From Bacteroidota bacterium (GTDB taxonomy: Bacteria; Bacteroidota; Ignavibacteria; Kryptoniales; JAKASW01), in contig JAKAMG010000031.1 of NCBI GenBank assembly GCA_021812985.1, forward strand, positions 1-34,597: DNA of 34,597 nucleotides, in the 5' to 3' direction. The translations under genes and the position numbers were made by a program. The notes below the pieces were generated by a model. It was not told the origin of the DNA, did no database searches, and was given only the letters and a program-made list of their open reading frames with translations. How positions within the stretch are numbered: position 1 is the first letter of the stretch; the number at the start of each line of letters is the position of its first letter. Shown here one piece after another: positions 1 through 8,406 of this stretch.

Positions 1-777
1 ATATCGCTGATAATCACTATCGGCATCATAGCCCGTTTCCCCAATGCCATCCTCGATGAATACCAGCTTATTAGTTCGGGAACAAGAAGTTTTATCTCTG
101 AGATTGTCATCGTCGCGCTCATGGTTGGAATAATCGCGGCGATCGTTTACGTCACCGAAGGGACAAGAAAGGTCCCGGTTCAGTACGCGAAAAGAGTTGT
201 CGGGCGAAAAGTTTACGGCGGGGTCACGCAGTATATTCCGATCCGCGTGAATACGGCTGGAGTCATGCCGATTATATTCGCGCAGTCCATTATGTTTGTT
301 CCGCAGACGGTACTCACGTTCTTCCCGAACAATGAGTTCATGCAGAGCATAGCGGGATATTTCTCGTTCACTTCGTTCGTGTACTCGTTTGTCTACGCTT
401 TGATGATCATCTTCTTCACGTACTTCTATACCGCCATCGCGTTCAATCCGACGGATGTCGCGGACAACATGAAGAAGCAAGGCGGTTTCGTCCCTGGAAT
501 CAGGCCGGGGCAGCATACGGCTGATTTCATCGACAACATCCTGACGAAAGTGACACTTCCCGGCTCGATTTTCCTGGCTATTGTTGCCATACTTCCGGCA
601 TTCATGGTGAGGTTTGGAGTCAGTCAGAGTTTCGCTTCGTTCTTTGGCGGTACGAGTCTGCTTATCATCGTCGGTGTTGGACTTGACACGGTTCACCAGA
701 TCGAGTCCCAGCTTGTGATGCACCACTACGACGGCTTCATGAAGACCGGGAAGCTGAAAAGCCGCCGTTATTCTTGA
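1..777 (+). CDS. secY: Protein translocase subunit SecY (5'-truncated)
   Basis: This is the C-terminal part (258 residues) of SecY, the pore subunit of the SecYEG channel in the inner membrane. The reading frame is open from base 1, so the gene starts outside the window and the ATG at 121 is internal. Several long hydrophobic segments are visible. The stretch KVPVQYAKRVVGRKVYGG followed by YIPIRVNTAGVMPIIFAQS is the highly conserved cytoplasmic loop and following helix of SecY. The protein ends with the usual short basic tail (KTGKLKSRRYS). map follows after 6 bases without an intervening adk gene, the arrangement typical of Bacteroidota-type ribosomal operons. Identity is certain; the N-terminal half cannot be judged. 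Confidence 0.97.
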   Translation: MSLIITIGIIARFPNAILDEYQLISSGTRSFISEIVIVALMVGIIAAIVYVTEGTRKVPVQYAKRVVGRKVYGGVTQYIPIRVNTAGVMPIIFAQSIMFVPQTVLTFFPNNEFMQSIAGYFSFTSFVYSFVYALMIIFFTYFYTAIAFNPTDVADNMKKQGGFVPGIRPGQHTADFIDNILTKVTLPGSIFLAIVAILPAFMVRFGVSQSFASFFGGTSLLIIVGVGLDTVHQIESQLVMHHYDGFMKTGKLKSRRYS

Positions 778-783
778 GTTTCA

Positions 784-1551
784 ATGATCACTGTTAAGAC
801 CGCACGCGAAATAGATTTGATGCGTGAGGTGGGCAAGGTGGTAGGCGGCATACTTGTGGAAGTTGCCAAGTACGTAAGACCCGGAGTTACCACCGAAGAG
901 CTCGATCGGATCGCAGAAGATTACGTTCTTTCACAAAATGCTAAACCCGCGTTCAAGGGTTACGGTTACGACAAGAGGAACCTGTTCCCCGCAACTATCT
1001 GTCTTTCTATCGATGACCAGGTGGTGCATGGCATTCCCGGCCCCCGAAAATTGGAGGAGGGGCAGTTGCTTTCAGTCGACGTCGGCGCGATAAAGAACGG
1101 CTACTACGGCGACGCGGCAAAGACTTTTGCAGTCGGCGTAGTCTCGGAAGAGAAGAAGCACCTTATGGAAGTGACTGAAAAAGCGCTTTACCTCGGTATA
1201 GAAAATGCGCTTCCTGGAAACCACGTGGAGGATATATCACAGGCAGTCCAGGAGTACGTCGAATCGAACGGATTCTCGGTTGTAAGAGACCTCGTCGGCC
1301 ACGGAATTGGGACCAAGCTTCACGAGGACCCGGCTGTTCCGAACTTCGGGAGAAAAGGCAAGGGCCCGATCTTGAGGAGTGGAATGACGGTGGCGATCGA
1401 GCCGATGGTCAACGCGGGAACATACAGAGTTTATACTGCAAGGGACGGTTGGACCGTTTATACATCGGACGGCAAGCCGTCGGCTCATTTTGAGCATACT
1501 GTTGCAATTACAGATGGAAAACCGGAGATACTGACAGCTTCAAATGGCTAA
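784..1551 (+). CDS. map: Type I methionine aminopeptidase
   Basis: Removes the initiator methionine from nascent proteins in the cytoplasm. The 255-residue length fits the short type I bacterial form with no N-terminal zinc-finger extension. The five metal ligands can be placed as D99, D110, H173 (in VGHGIG), E206 (in AIEPM) and E237 (in HFEHT). H82 (VVHGIP) matches the conserved substrate-binding histidine. All lie within two positions of the E. coli numbering. No strong Shine-Dalgarno precedes the ATG, and the gene begins 6 bases after secY, which suggests translational coupling. It overlaps infA by 8 bases, so both are expected on one ribosomal operon transcript. Confidence 0.97.
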   Translation: MITVKTAREIDLMREVGKVVGGILVEVAKYVRPGVTTEELDRIAEDYVLSQNAKPAFKGYGYDKRNLFPATICLSIDDQVVHGIPGPRKLEEGQLLSVDVGAIKNGYYGDAAKTFAVGVVSEEKKHLMEVTEKALYLGIENALPGNHVEDISQAVQEYVESNGFSVVRDLVGHGIGTKLHEDPAVPNFGRKGKGPILRSGMTVAIEPMVNAGTYRVYTARDGWTVYTSDGKPSAHFEHTVAITDGKPEILTASNG

Positions 1552-1762
1552 ACAGGGACAGATTAAAGTCGACGGTACTATCGGCGAGACATTGCCCAAT
1601 GCGACGTTTCGTGTCAAGTTGGATAACGGACATGAGATACTCGCGCATATCTCGGGAAAAATGAGAATGAACTTTATCAAGATTCTGGTCGGGGACAAGG
1701 TGACGGTGGAGCTGTCGCCTTATGATCTCAGCAAGGGCAGAATCGTTTATCGTTACAAGTGA
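1544..1762 (+). CDS. infA: Translation initiation factor IF-1
   Basis: A 72-residue S1-like OB-fold protein that binds the A site of the 30S subunit during initiation together with IF-2 and IF-3. Length and sequence match the family throughout, including [18 protein letters not shown], the [11 protein letters not shown] region and the C-terminal [10 protein letters not shown]. The ATG lies inside the end of map (8-base overlap), so translation is probably coupled to map. rpmJ follows 9 bases later. No unusual residues were seen. Identification is firm because the family is short but very conserved. Confidence 0.97.
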   Translation: MAKQGQIKVDGTIGETLPNATFRVKLDNGHEILAHISGKMRMNFIKILVGDKVTVELSPYDLSKGRIVYRYK

Positions 1763-1771
1763 GGAACTGAA

Positions 1772-1888
1772 ATGAAAGTCAGAGCATCGGTGAGAAAGCT
1801 TTGTGACAACTGCAAGATTATAAAGCGCAAGGGCGTTGTCCGAGTGATATGCAAGAAGAATCCGAAACACAAACAGCGCCAGGGCTAA
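1772..1888 (+). CDS. rpmJ: 50S ribosomal protein bL36
   Basis: A 38-residue ribosomal protein of the large subunit. Translation from the ATG at 1772 begins [16 protein letters not shown] and ends [11 protein letters not shown]11, C14, C27 and H33 form the classical bL36 zinc ribbon, so this is the zinc-binding (C+) form; cysteine-free paralogs used under zinc limitation lack these residues. A GAGGA Shine-Dalgarno at 1761-1765 overlaps the infA stop codon. Position between infA and rpsM is canonical. The gene is short and easily missed by automatic calling. Confidence 0.96.
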   Translation: MKVRASVRKLCDNCKIIKRKGVVRVICKKNPKHKQRQG

Positions 1889-1903
1889 TAAAGGAGAATA
1901 AAG

Positions 1904-2287
1904 TTGGCGAGAATTTCTGGAGTAGATTTACCGAAGAATAAGCGGGCCGAGATCGGCTTGACGTACATTTACGGCATTGGCCGGGCATCCGCTCTCGACA
2001 TACTCGAAAAGGCCGGCGTTGATCCGGCGAAGCACGTCGGCGAGCTCACCGATGAGGAAGTCTCGAAGATCAGGCAGGTCATCACCACTGAGTACAAAGT
2101 GGAAGGTGCCCTGAGGAGCGAGAATCAGATGAACATCAAGAGATTGATGGACATCGGTAGCTATCGCGGGCTGCGGCATCGCAAGAGTCTTCCCGTGAGA
2201 GGCCAGCGCACGCGCACGAACTCGCGCACGCGCAAGGGGAAGAGACGCACTGTGGCAGGCAAGAAGAAAGTCGCGGCTAAGAAGTAA
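1904..2287 (+). CDS. rpsM: 30S ribosomal protein uS13
   Basis: A 127-residue protein of the 30S head that contacts the large subunit. It starts [20 protein letters not shown], includes the helix-hairpin-helix-like [14 protein letters not shown], and carries the conserved [20 protein letters not shown]. The C-terminus is a lysine-rich tail. The start is a TTG at 1904, chosen because AAGGAG at 1891-1896 lies 7 bases upstream and the family begins exactly with ARI at this point. The gene sits in the canonical rpmJ-rpsM-rpsK order. Confidence 0.97.
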   Translation: MARISGVDLPKNKRAEIGLTYIYGIGRASALDILEKAGVDPAKHVGELTDEEVSKIRQVITTEYKVEGALRSENQMNIKRLMDIGSYRGLRHRKSLPVRGQRTRTNSRTRKGKRRTVAGKKKVAAKK

Positions 2288-2306
2288 AGCATAGGAGGTT
2301 TTTGAG

Positions 2307-2693
2307 TTGTCAAAGGTTGCAGGCAAGAAACGGAAAAAGACGCAGGTCGATGCCCACGGCATCGCGCACATAAAGGCGACGTTCAACAATACCGTCGTCG
2401 CGCTAACGGATATTTACGGCAATGTCGTATCGTGGTCGTCGGCAGGCAAGATGGGTTTCAAGGGCTCCAGGAAGAGCACCCCGTTTGCGGCACAGACCGC
2501 GGGCGAAGCGGCTGCAAAGGAAGCGGCAAGCCTCGGAATGAAAAAGGTCGAGGTGCTCGTGAAAGGACCCGGGTCCGGTCGCGAAGCCGCCATCAGATCT
2601 CTGCAGACCGGCGGACTCGAAATCACGAGCATAAGGGACGTCACGCCGATCCCTCACAACGGCTGCAGGCCGCCTAAGAGACGAAGAGTTTAA
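2307..2693 (+). CDS. rpsK: 30S ribosomal protein uS11
   Basis: A 128-residue platform protein of the 30S subunit. Conserved blocks include [50 protein letters not shown] and the C-terminal [18 protein letters not shown]. The start codon is TTG at 2307 with AGGAGG at 2293-2298 eight bases upstream, the second consecutive TTG start in this operon. It is followed by rpsD after 23 bases. Nothing unusual apart from the start codon. Confidence 0.97.
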   Translation: MSKVAGKKRKKTQVDAHGIAHIKATFNNTVVALTDIYGNVVSWSSAGKMGFKGSRKSTPFAAQTAGEAAAKEAASLGMKKVEVLVKGPGSGREAAIRSLQTGGLEITSIRDVTPIPHNGCRPPKRRRV

Positions 2694-2716
2694 TAAAATT
2701 TTCTTTGGAGTTATAA

Positions 2717-3349
2717 ATGGGAAGATATGTAGAAGCGAGTTGCAGACTTTGCAGAAGAGAGAGACAGAAACTGTTCCTGAAGGGCGTCAAGTGTTACACT
2801 GACAAGTGCCCGCTAGAGAAGCGGAACTACGCCCCCGGTCAGCACGGTCTCCGCAGACGCCAGAAGGTTAGCGAGTACGGCGTGCAGCTCCGCGAGAAGC
2901 AGAAAGTCAAAAGGATGTACGGCGTCTACGAACAGCAGTTCAGGAACTACTTCGAGATGGCCACGCACCAGAAGGGGAGAACCGGAGAGAATCTCCTGAA
3001 GCTTCTCGAACGCCGGTTGGACAATGTCCTGTTCCGGTTGGGCTTTGCACCGTCGAGAAAGGCCGCCCGGCAGCTCGTGCTGCACGGTCACTTCCTCGTC
3101 AATAACAAGTCTGTGGACGTCGCATCTTATCTCGTCAAAGCGGGCGACGTGATAAAGGTGGCCGAAGGGAGCAACCAGCTCGACACGATACACTCTTCCC
3201 TGAAGAGAATCAAAGATGGGATGCTTCCATCGTACCTTCAGCTCGACAAGGCGCAACTGACAGGCACGTTCCTGCAGGTTCCGGAGCGCTCGGAGATCCC
3301 GCTCCCAGACGTGAACGAGCAGCTGATAGTTGAGTTGTATTCGAAGTAG
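2717..3349 (+). CDS. rpsD: 30S ribosomal protein uS4 (zinc-finger form)
   Basis: A 210-residue primary 16S rRNA-binding protein and early assembly factor of the 30S subunit. The N-terminus holds four cysteines, C9, C12, C26 and C31, the zinc-binding form known from thermophile S4 and absent from E. coli S4. The conserved KRNYAPGQHG follows. The S4 RNA-binding domain lies at about residues 100-165 (RRLDNVLFRLGFAPSRKAAR and the HGHFLVNNK stretch). In several bacteria S4 represses its own operon; the structured 89-base gap before rpoA might be relevant, but that is not shown by sequence alone. Confidence 0.97.
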   Translation: MGRYVEASCRLCRRERQKLFLKGVKCYTDKCPLEKRNYAPGQHGLRRRQKVSEYGVQLREKQKVKRMYGVYEQQFRNYFEMATHQKGRTGENLLKLLERRLDNVLFRLGFAPSRKAARQLVLHGHFLVNNKSVDVASYLVKAGDVIKVAEGSNQLDTIHSSLKRIKDGMLPSYLQLDKAQLTGTFLQVPERSEIPLPDVNEQLIVELYSK

Positions 3350-3375
3350 AATTCAACGGCGTGATTGAAGGCTTT

Positions 3376-3402
3376 GCCCTGGAGCTTCGAAGCGAATCGG
3401 GC
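3376..3402 (+). promoter_or_regulatory. Inverted-repeat hairpin in the rpsD-rpoA gap
   Basis: The 89-base gap between rpsD and rpoA contains the perfect 10-base palindrome GCTTCGAAGC at 3384-3393, nested within a GCCC (3376-3379) and GGGC (3399-3402) pair. It is not followed by a T tract, so a terminator is unlikely. It could be a processing site or a structure in the rpoA leader. Function is unknown. Confidence 0.3.
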
Positions 3403-3438
3403 CGAGCATTAGAGAAATTTAATTGAGGTGAAAAGCTA

Positions 3439-4428
3439 ATGAGCGCTGTGAAATTGCAAATGCCAGAAACAATTGTCTTGGATCAGTCCAGTTATAGTAA
3501 TACGTTCGGTCGTTTCATTGTTGAGCCGCTTGAGCGCGGCTACGCGACGACGCTGGGAAACTCCTTCAGAAGAGTCCTCCTGTCGTCAATACCAGGGTGG
3601 GCCTTCACGCATTTCAGAATTCCAGGCGCGCTGCATGAATTTTCCACGATAAAGGGAGTGTCCGAAGATTTGGTTGACTTTACGCTGAATCTCAAGGGCG
3701 TCCGAATAAAACTGATCGACAAGAAGATCAACAAGATAACACTGAAACTTAAGGGGCCAATGGATTTTACTGCCGAAGAAATTCAAAGGCAGCATCCCCA
3801 AGTTGAGGTGCTGAATCCGGAGCACCACGTGGCTACTCTGAGCGACCCGAAGGAAACGGAGGTCGAGTTGAGGATCAGCCGCGGAAAAGGGTACGAGCCA
3901 GCGGAAGATCACAAGCTTCCCGAGTCCCCCGAGGATTTGGTCTCCATTGACGCACTCTTTTCCCCGATCAAGAATGTTAGGTTCTTTGTCCAGCCCACCG
4001 GAGTTGGGGAGAAGACGACGCTCGAAAAGCTGACGCTCGAGGTCGAGACCGATGGCTCCATTACCCCTGAGGACGCAGTCACGACTGCAGCGAAGATGAT
4101 TCAGGATCATATCCAGTTGTTCCTAAACCTTGGCATTCATCAGGAAGCCTCGGAAGAAGGATCAGCCCAGGAAGAGGAAGCAGCCCGTGTGCGGAAGCTT
4201 CTGAAGATGTCCGTCGACGAGCTCGAGCTTTCGGTCAGGGCACACAATTGCCTTAAGGCAGCTAATATACACACGATATCAGAGTTGGTTAACAAGGACG
4301 AAGCTGAGCTCCTTAGGTTCCGCAATTTTGGACGTAAGTCGCTCGCGGAACTTGCCGAGAAGATCGGAAGCATGGGTTTGAATTTCGGCATGGACATAAG
4401 CAAGTATCTGAAAGAAGAGAACGAGTAA
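3439..4428 (+). CDS. rpoA: DNA-directed RNA polymerase subunit alpha
   Basis: A 329-residue alpha subunit that dimerises to nucleate RNA polymerase assembly. The N-terminal assembly domain carries RFIVEPLERGYATTLGNSFRR and the LSSIPGWAFTHFRI region. A short acidic linker (ASEEGSAQEEEAA) leads to the C-terminal domain at about residues 250-315, with the paired helix-hairpin-helix stretches of alpha-CTD (SVRAHNCLKAANIHTI and RNFGRKSLAELAEKI). This domain contacts UP elements and activators. ATG at 3439 has a GAGGTG-like Shine-Dalgarno at 3425-3430. Length equals the usual family length. Confidence 0.97.
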   Translation: MSAVKLQMPETIVLDQSSYSNTFGRFIVEPLERGYATTLGNSFRRVLLSSIPGWAFTHFRIPGALHEFSTIKGVSEDLVDFTLNLKGVRIKLIDKKINKITLKLKGPMDFTAEEIQRQHPQVEVLNPEHHVATLSDPKETEVELRISRGKGYEPAEDHKLPESPEDLVSIDALFSPIKNVRFFVQPTGVGEKTTLEKLTLEVETDGSITPEDAVTTAAKMIQDHIQLFLNLGIHQEASEEGSAQEEEAARVRKLLKMSVDELELSVRAHNCLKAANIHTISELVNKDEAELLRFRNFGRKSLAELAEKIGSMGLNFGMDISKYLKEENE

Positions 4429-4444
4429 CCGGAGTTTTTGAAAA

Positions 4445-4909
4445 ATGAGACATCTGAATTCGGGAAGAAAATTAAAGCGGACCGCGTCGCACCGTAAGGC
4501 CCTTAAAGAATCTTTGGCGACGAGTCTGATACTATACAAGCAGGTCAGGACGACTCTTGCGAAGGCGAAAGAAACACGCGTCTTCATAGAGCCTCTGATC
4601 ACTAAAGCGAAGAAGGACAGCGTCCCTGCCCGTCGTCATGTCTCGCGTTTCATCAAGAACAGAGAGGCGTTGCGAGTTCTCTTTTCTGAAATTGCACCGA
4701 AGGTCCAGGACAGGCCGGGTGGCTACACTCGCGTGGTGAAGCTTGGGCAGCGACATGGGGACGGCGGTGAAGTAGCCATCATCGAACTTGTCGACTTCAA
4801 TGCGGCAGACGAGGCGGAGAAACGCCGCAAGCCTGCAAAGGAAAAGGAAGCCGTCACTGAGAAGGTCGAGGAGAAGGAAGCAAAGGCAGATTCAGCTTCA
4901 GCGAGCTGA
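4445..4909 (+). CDS. rplQ: 50S ribosomal protein bL17 with charged C-terminal extension
   Basis: A 154-residue large-subunit protein lying near the peptide exit. The core (residues 1 to about 117) is typical: MRHLNSGRKLKRTASHRKAL, an IEPLITKAKKDS stretch, and the GGYTRVVKLGQRHGDGGEVA end. The remaining roughly 37 residues are a lysine/glutamate/alanine-rich, probably disordered tail (KEKEAVTEKVEEKEAKADSA). Such tails occur in Bacteroidota bL17 and make it longer than the 120-130 residue E. coli type. A GGAG Shine-Dalgarno precedes the ATG. This is the last gene of the ribosomal operon; a hairpin follows at 4965. Confidence 0.96.
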   Translation: MRHLNSGRKLKRTASHRKALKESLATSLILYKQVRTTLAKAKETRVFIEPLITKAKKDSVPARRHVSRFIKNREALRVLFSEIAPKVQDRPGGYTRVVKLGQRHGDGGEVAIIELVDFNAADEAEKRRKPAKEKEAVTEKVEEKEAKADSASAS

Positions 4910-4964
4910 CACCCTTCTCGCCGGACTTTCTTGCAACATTATTCTGTTGAAAGAAAATTCATCG

Positions 4965-4998
4965 GAGCCGCGGGCGCGTAGCGCTTCGCGGCTCTTTC
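4965..4998 (+). terminator. Probable terminator after rplQ
   Basis: GAGCCGCG (4965-4972) pairs perfectly with CGCGGCTC (4987-4994), and an inner GCGC/GCGC pair extends the stem. Only a short T stretch (CTCTTT) follows, so efficiency may be moderate. Its position 55 bases after rplQ fits the end of the ribosomal operon. Confidence 0.5.
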
Positions 4999-5029
4999 AT
5001 TCTGTCGCCGCTCCATCACTTCGCGTGAA

Positions 5030-5058
5030 TTGAGATTAATCCCATAATTTATTAATTT
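5030..5058 (+). promoter_or_regulatory. Predicted sigma-70-type promoter for engB
   Basis: TTGAGA at 5030-5035 and TAATTT at 5053-5058 are separated by 17 bases in an AT-rich stretch. The predicted start of transcription is about 5065, leaving a leader of about 35 bases with GGGGA at 5086-5090 before the engB ATG. Confidence 0.45.
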
Positions 5059-5099
5059 TAGTCGTTCAATTAACAAGAATAAGACGGGGACATGAACTT

Positions 5100-5696
5100 A
5101 TGAAAATCGAAGCAGCGAAATTTGTCACGAGTGCTGTTGATTATTCGCAGGTTCCCGACACAGACCTGCCCGAGGTGGCTTTTATCGGAAGGTCGAACGT
5201 CGGTAAATCTTCGCTCATAAACAAGCTGTGCAACAAGAAGAATCTCGCTCAGGCGAGCTCCACGCCGGGGAAGACCAGATCGCTTAATTTCTTTCTGATA
5301 AACGATGAGCACTATTTCGTAGATCTGCCAGGATACGGCTATGCAATCGCGCCAGAGCACATGAAGTCAAGCTGGGCAAAACTTGTAGAGACTTATCTCC
5401 AGGAGAGAAAGCAACTCAAGCTCGTCATCCAGATACTCGATGCGCGCCACGAGCCGATGGAGCTCGACAAGATTATGATAGGGTGGCTGGAATTTTATAA
5501 GATACCGTATGTCATAGTGATGACGAAAGCAGACAAGCTTTCACAGAACAAGATGAACACTCACATGGCACGCGCAAAGGCGCAGCTCCCCAATTTGAAG
5601 TATTGCCAGTGCTTTCTTCCGTTCTCTGCAGTTTCCGGACAGGGGCGCCCCGAACTGGTGAAGCTTGTGGATGACTTCACTCAGGCCAAGGACTGA
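5100..5696 (+). CDS. engB: Ribosome biogenesis GTP-binding protein EngB/YsxC
   Basis: A 198-residue TrmE-Era-EngA-EngB-type GTPase needed for late 50S assembly. All G motifs are visible: G1 GRSNVGKSS at 30-38, G2 region TPGKT at 55-59, G3 DLPGYG at 75-80, G4 TKAD at 142-145 and G5 SAVSG at 176-180. Length is normal for the family. The ATG at 5100 has GGGGA nine bases upstream. The gene appears to stand alone: a promoter-like element and the rplQ hairpin lie upstream, and a strong terminator lies directly downstream. Confidence 0.96.
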   Translation: MKIEAAKFVTSAVDYSQVPDTDLPEVAFIGRSNVGKSSLINKLCNKKNLAQASSTPGKTRSLNFFLINDEHYFVDLPGYGYAIAPEHMKSSWAKLVETYLQERKQLKLVIQILDARHEPMELDKIMIGWLEFYKIPYVIVMTKADKLSQNKMNTHMARAKAQLPNLKYCQCFLPFSAVSGQGRPELVKLVDDFTQAKD

Positions 5697-5722
5697 TCCT
5701 TATCCAATCTTACTGATTATTC

Positions 5723-5758
5723 AGCGGGCAGGAATCAGATCCTGCCCGCTTTTCTTTT
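5723..5758 (+). terminator. Strong rho-independent terminator after engB
   Basis: AGCGGGCAGGA (5723-5733) and TCCTGCCCGCT (5740-5750) form an 11-bp perfect stem with a 6-base loop, followed by TTTCTTTT. It ends engB transcription 27 bases after the stop codon and separates it from the convergent oxidase genes. Confidence 0.92.
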
Positions 5759-5778
5759 CGCAGGGTTAATCGAGTCGG

Positions 5779-6912
5779 CTAGGCTTTAGCGGCCTGTTTC
5801 TCCACGGCCGCGATTTTCGCCACCATCCAACCTACTACCGCCAATCCGATGAGAAACAAAACTAAGAACGATATCATAGGACTCCACTGAATGTCCACGG
5901 GGAGTTTGGATACGTCTTCGTACCTGAATATCTCCACGTTCTGGACCCACTGCCTGCTGATTGCGTTGAGCGTCAGGACAATGAACTGTAGAATGGATGC
6001 GGTGACCACGGCGCCCCCCCTTACCCCTTTCCGCTGGCCGAAGAGAACGAGGAGAACGAAACCGGGCGAGATGGCAGTAAGCGCGAACAGCAGGAGCCCA
6101 AGCGGCTGACCCGTGACCGCATTGAGTGTCGATTTCTCCAATGCGCCGAATATGTACCAGCTTCCCATCGCCGCAAACACAATCAATCCGACAGCATAGA
6201 GGCGAAAAGCGAATTTGCCGGCCCATTTTCTATATTCATCTGAGGTGGCGTTCTTTTTGAAGAACGAGGCATCGAAGGCTATGAAGACGGCCGTCGTCGT
6301 GATTGCCAGGCCAAACATCATCAGCCATCTCGGAATGAGCGTGGGATCTCGGAGGTCGAGTGCCGTGCCTGTCACTGCTCCGGCGATGTTCGTCTTGTTG
6401 AATATGTTTATCCAGTTAGGCACGTTTACCATCAGGCTGAAATTGTTCGTGAAGAGGAAGCCGATGAAGATGAACGCGATTGAGCTCACCCAAGCCGAAG
6501 CGAGGGCGAACTTCGTACTCTTGTTCTTCTTGACACTCAGCGAGTAGACATAGACACCGTAGTACGCAAAGATCAGTATGGCTATCACGCTGAACCAGGC
6601 CTGGGCCATAAGTATCCCCGCAGGATAGTAGAACTGATAATATCCTACCTGCGTAAAGAGGAGGGGCACTATACCGAGATTTACGCCCAACGCGACGATT
6701 ATTGGCATCGTGCGAGAGAGACGGTGTGCCAGCTCCAGTTGGTGGTTCTTTCCGAAGGTCGCGAAGATCGCGACAAGGAGCATCCCTGCGTACCAGATGT
6801 TCATCGGGATCATGTGCAGTATGAAGCCGAGTACCTTGAAGAAGGTGATGAACCAGAAGGGTGCGGGGTTGCCGAGCGGAGACACCGGGCCGATTAAATC
6901 TTGGGGATTCAT
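5779..6912 (-). CDS. Membrane subunit II of a cytochrome bd-like oxidase complex
   Basis: A 377-residue integral membrane protein with about nine hydrophobic segments. It is encoded directly behind a CydA-like cytochrome c fusion, with a 4-base ATGA overlap (6909-6912). By position and architecture it should be the partner subunit of that enzyme, equivalent to CydB or a divergent CydA-like second subunit. Histidines in or near membrane segments (H33 in ILHMIPMNIW, H63) could bind heme, but I cannot assign ligands. No CxxCH motif and no signal peptide were found. The short C-terminus is alanine/lysine-rich. The family assignment rests mainly on its neighbour; a direct profile comparison was not possible. 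Confidence 0.65.
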   Translation of the reverse strand: MNPQDLIGPVSPLGNPAPFWFITFFKVLGFILHMIPMNIWYAGMLLVAIFATFGKNHQLELAHRLSRTMPIIVALGVNLGIVPLLFTQVGYYQFYYPAGILMAQAWFSVIAILIFAYYGVYVYSLSVKKNKSTKFALASAWVSSIAFIFIGFLFTNNFSLMVNVPNWINIFNKTNIAGAVTGTALDLRDPTLIPRWLMMFGLAITTTAVFIAFDASFFKKNATSDEYRKWAGKFAFRLYAVGLIVFAAMGSWYIFGALEKSTLNAVTGQPLGLLLFALTAISPGFVLLVLFGQRKGVRGGAVVTASILQFIVLTLNAISRQWVQNVEIFRYEDVSKLPVDIQWSPMISFLVLFLIGLAVVGWMVAKIAAVEKQAAKA

Positions 6913-8342
6913 TTGCTTACCTCCTCTCCTTCAATTTGGTTCGCGAACGTATGGTCGCTTTTGGCGTTAACGCTGCTGAATCTCATCCCGCTGGGACTCG
7001 GAGGAGAGAGTGAAACCAGATATTCGGTGAGGAGCGTGGCCTCGGCCTGCGTTCCGCACCACGGAGGCATGAAGAAGTGCGCCTTATCCAGATGCGTGAC
7101 TACTGTGCCGATCATGTCCTTGCTCCAACCCCTTGTGAGCTCCACTATGCCTGAGAATCCGTTTACCGAGTGGCAGTCGTTGCAGTGATACTGGAACAGA
7201 ACTCGTCCAAGGTTGATCTGGTCCTGAGGCGGAAGCTGAAGGAGCTTTGAGTCCGCTATGTTGCCGTCGGCTCCCATAACCTGCGGGTAGTGGGCCTTGA
7301 CGAAAGCCTTTGTCCACGTTCCTCCGTTGAGATATCCGGTTGACTGCATCTTAGGGATGTCCGACACGACAACGTTGTTACCGGTCACGTAGTTGTAAAT
7401 GATATAAGGCTTGCGCACTCCTTCGCGGATAAATTCCCCGGTACCGGTAGCGGCAATACCGAGAAGGAAATAAAGTATCGCGAAGCCAGGATTGATCCAG
7501 CCGGGGTTCCGGTAGGGACCGAAATAGAGCATGAAGAAGACGACAGCCGAGGAAGCGAACACGAGTATCGAGAGGATGTTCAGGGCGCTTGCTCCCGCGA
7601 GAGCGGCTCTAGCGCTGTCCGGAAGGTTAATGAACCACCAAGCCCCGCCCACTGTCACGAGCGCGGCGCCCGCCATTGCCCATCTTGACGTTCGGTTTTC
7701 AACAAGTGCGCGTAGCTGATGGTCGCCCTTGAGCTTGAAAGCCGCGTGCAGATATATGTACAGGGAAGCAAGCAGGAGCGAAGCTCCCGTTCTTGCTATG
7801 ATCTGAGGGAACGTCTGCGGATTGAAGAACGCGACCCACATCCCCTTGTCGGGGGTCCAATTGCCGATGTCAAGCTGGAAGGCCGTTATCCCTGTGATGA
7901 GGACGAGGCTGATGTATGCCGCCACAGCGTATATCCAACCGATGAGCCTGTGGGTCTTTGGGTCCAACCGTCCCCAGTAATAGTGAAAGATAAATGCCGA
8001 GATGACTTCGAGAACGAAGAACACATATTCCATTGCCCAGCCGAATACGAAGATATGAATCAGCGACTCTGTTGCGAGCGGGGAGGAGAGTGCAATTGTC
8101 CACCATATGCCGACGCCGGTTATTGCCCCGAAGACGACAGTCAGGAGTATGAAGAAAAGTGTGTGGGATCTTAGATAATCGAGAAGAGATTTGTTATTGA
8201 CTTTGTAAGCGAAAGAAGTCTCCCCCGCCAGCACAATGCCGCCGCCCACAGCGTAGAGCGACACAAACACGTGCACGGTAGCTATCATCGCGATAAGCAT
8301 CGGCGAGGTGAGGTTGGGAACATACCACCATGGATAATGCAT
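6909..8342 (-). CDS. CydA-like oxidase subunit I with fused C-terminal cytochrome c
   Basis: A 477-residue membrane protein. Residues 1 to about 330 resemble CydA of the cytochrome bd superfamily: H24 in the first helix (cf. b595 ligand H19 of E. coli), E105 and E112 in one helix (cf. E99/E107), and GEFIREGVRKPY at 302-313 where CydA has a Glu before GRQPW. The long quinol-binding Q-loop of CydA is not evident. The tail (about 375-445) is a cytochrome c domain with CNDCH at 387-391 and a likely distal Met at 425 (FFMPPW). This suggests electron delivery through heme c rather than quinol, as proposed for non-quinol bd families. Shine-Dalgarno GGAGGG lies just upstream (8348-8353). It overlaps the next gene by ATGA. 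Confidence 0.8.
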   Translation of the reverse strand: MHYPWWYVPNLTSPMLIAMIATVHVFVSLYAVGGGIVLAGETSFAYKVNNKSLLDYLRSHTLFFILLTVVFGAITGVGIWWTIALSSPLATESLIHIFVFGWAMEYVFFVLEVISAFIFHYYWGRLDPKTHRLIGWIYAVAAYISLVLITGITAFQLDIGNWTPDKGMWVAFFNPQTFPQIIARTGASLLLASLYIYLHAAFKLKGDHQLRALVENRTSRWAMAGAALVTVGGAWWFINLPDSARAALAGASALNILSILVFASSAVVFFMLYFGPYRNPGWINPGFAILYFLLGIAATGTGEFIREGVRKPYIIYNYVTGNNVVVSDIPKMQSTGYLNGGTWTKAFVKAHYPQVMGADGNIADSKLLQLPPQDQINLGRVLFQYHCNDCHSVNGFSGIVELTRGWSKDMIGTVVTHLDKAHFFMPPWCGTQAEATLLTEYLVSLSPPSPSGMRFSSVNAKSDHTFANQIEGEEVSK

Positions 8343-8406
8343 TTAACCCTCCAGGGAGATTTAGTTTATCTCTTTTATGCTCAGGGGAAGGGTGAAGAAA
8401 CGATAG

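Noticed and set aside
1928-2389. Long minus-strand frame across rpsM/rpsK
   Set aside because: Antisense shadow of two certain ribosomal genes, without a ribosome-binding site or recognisable protein.
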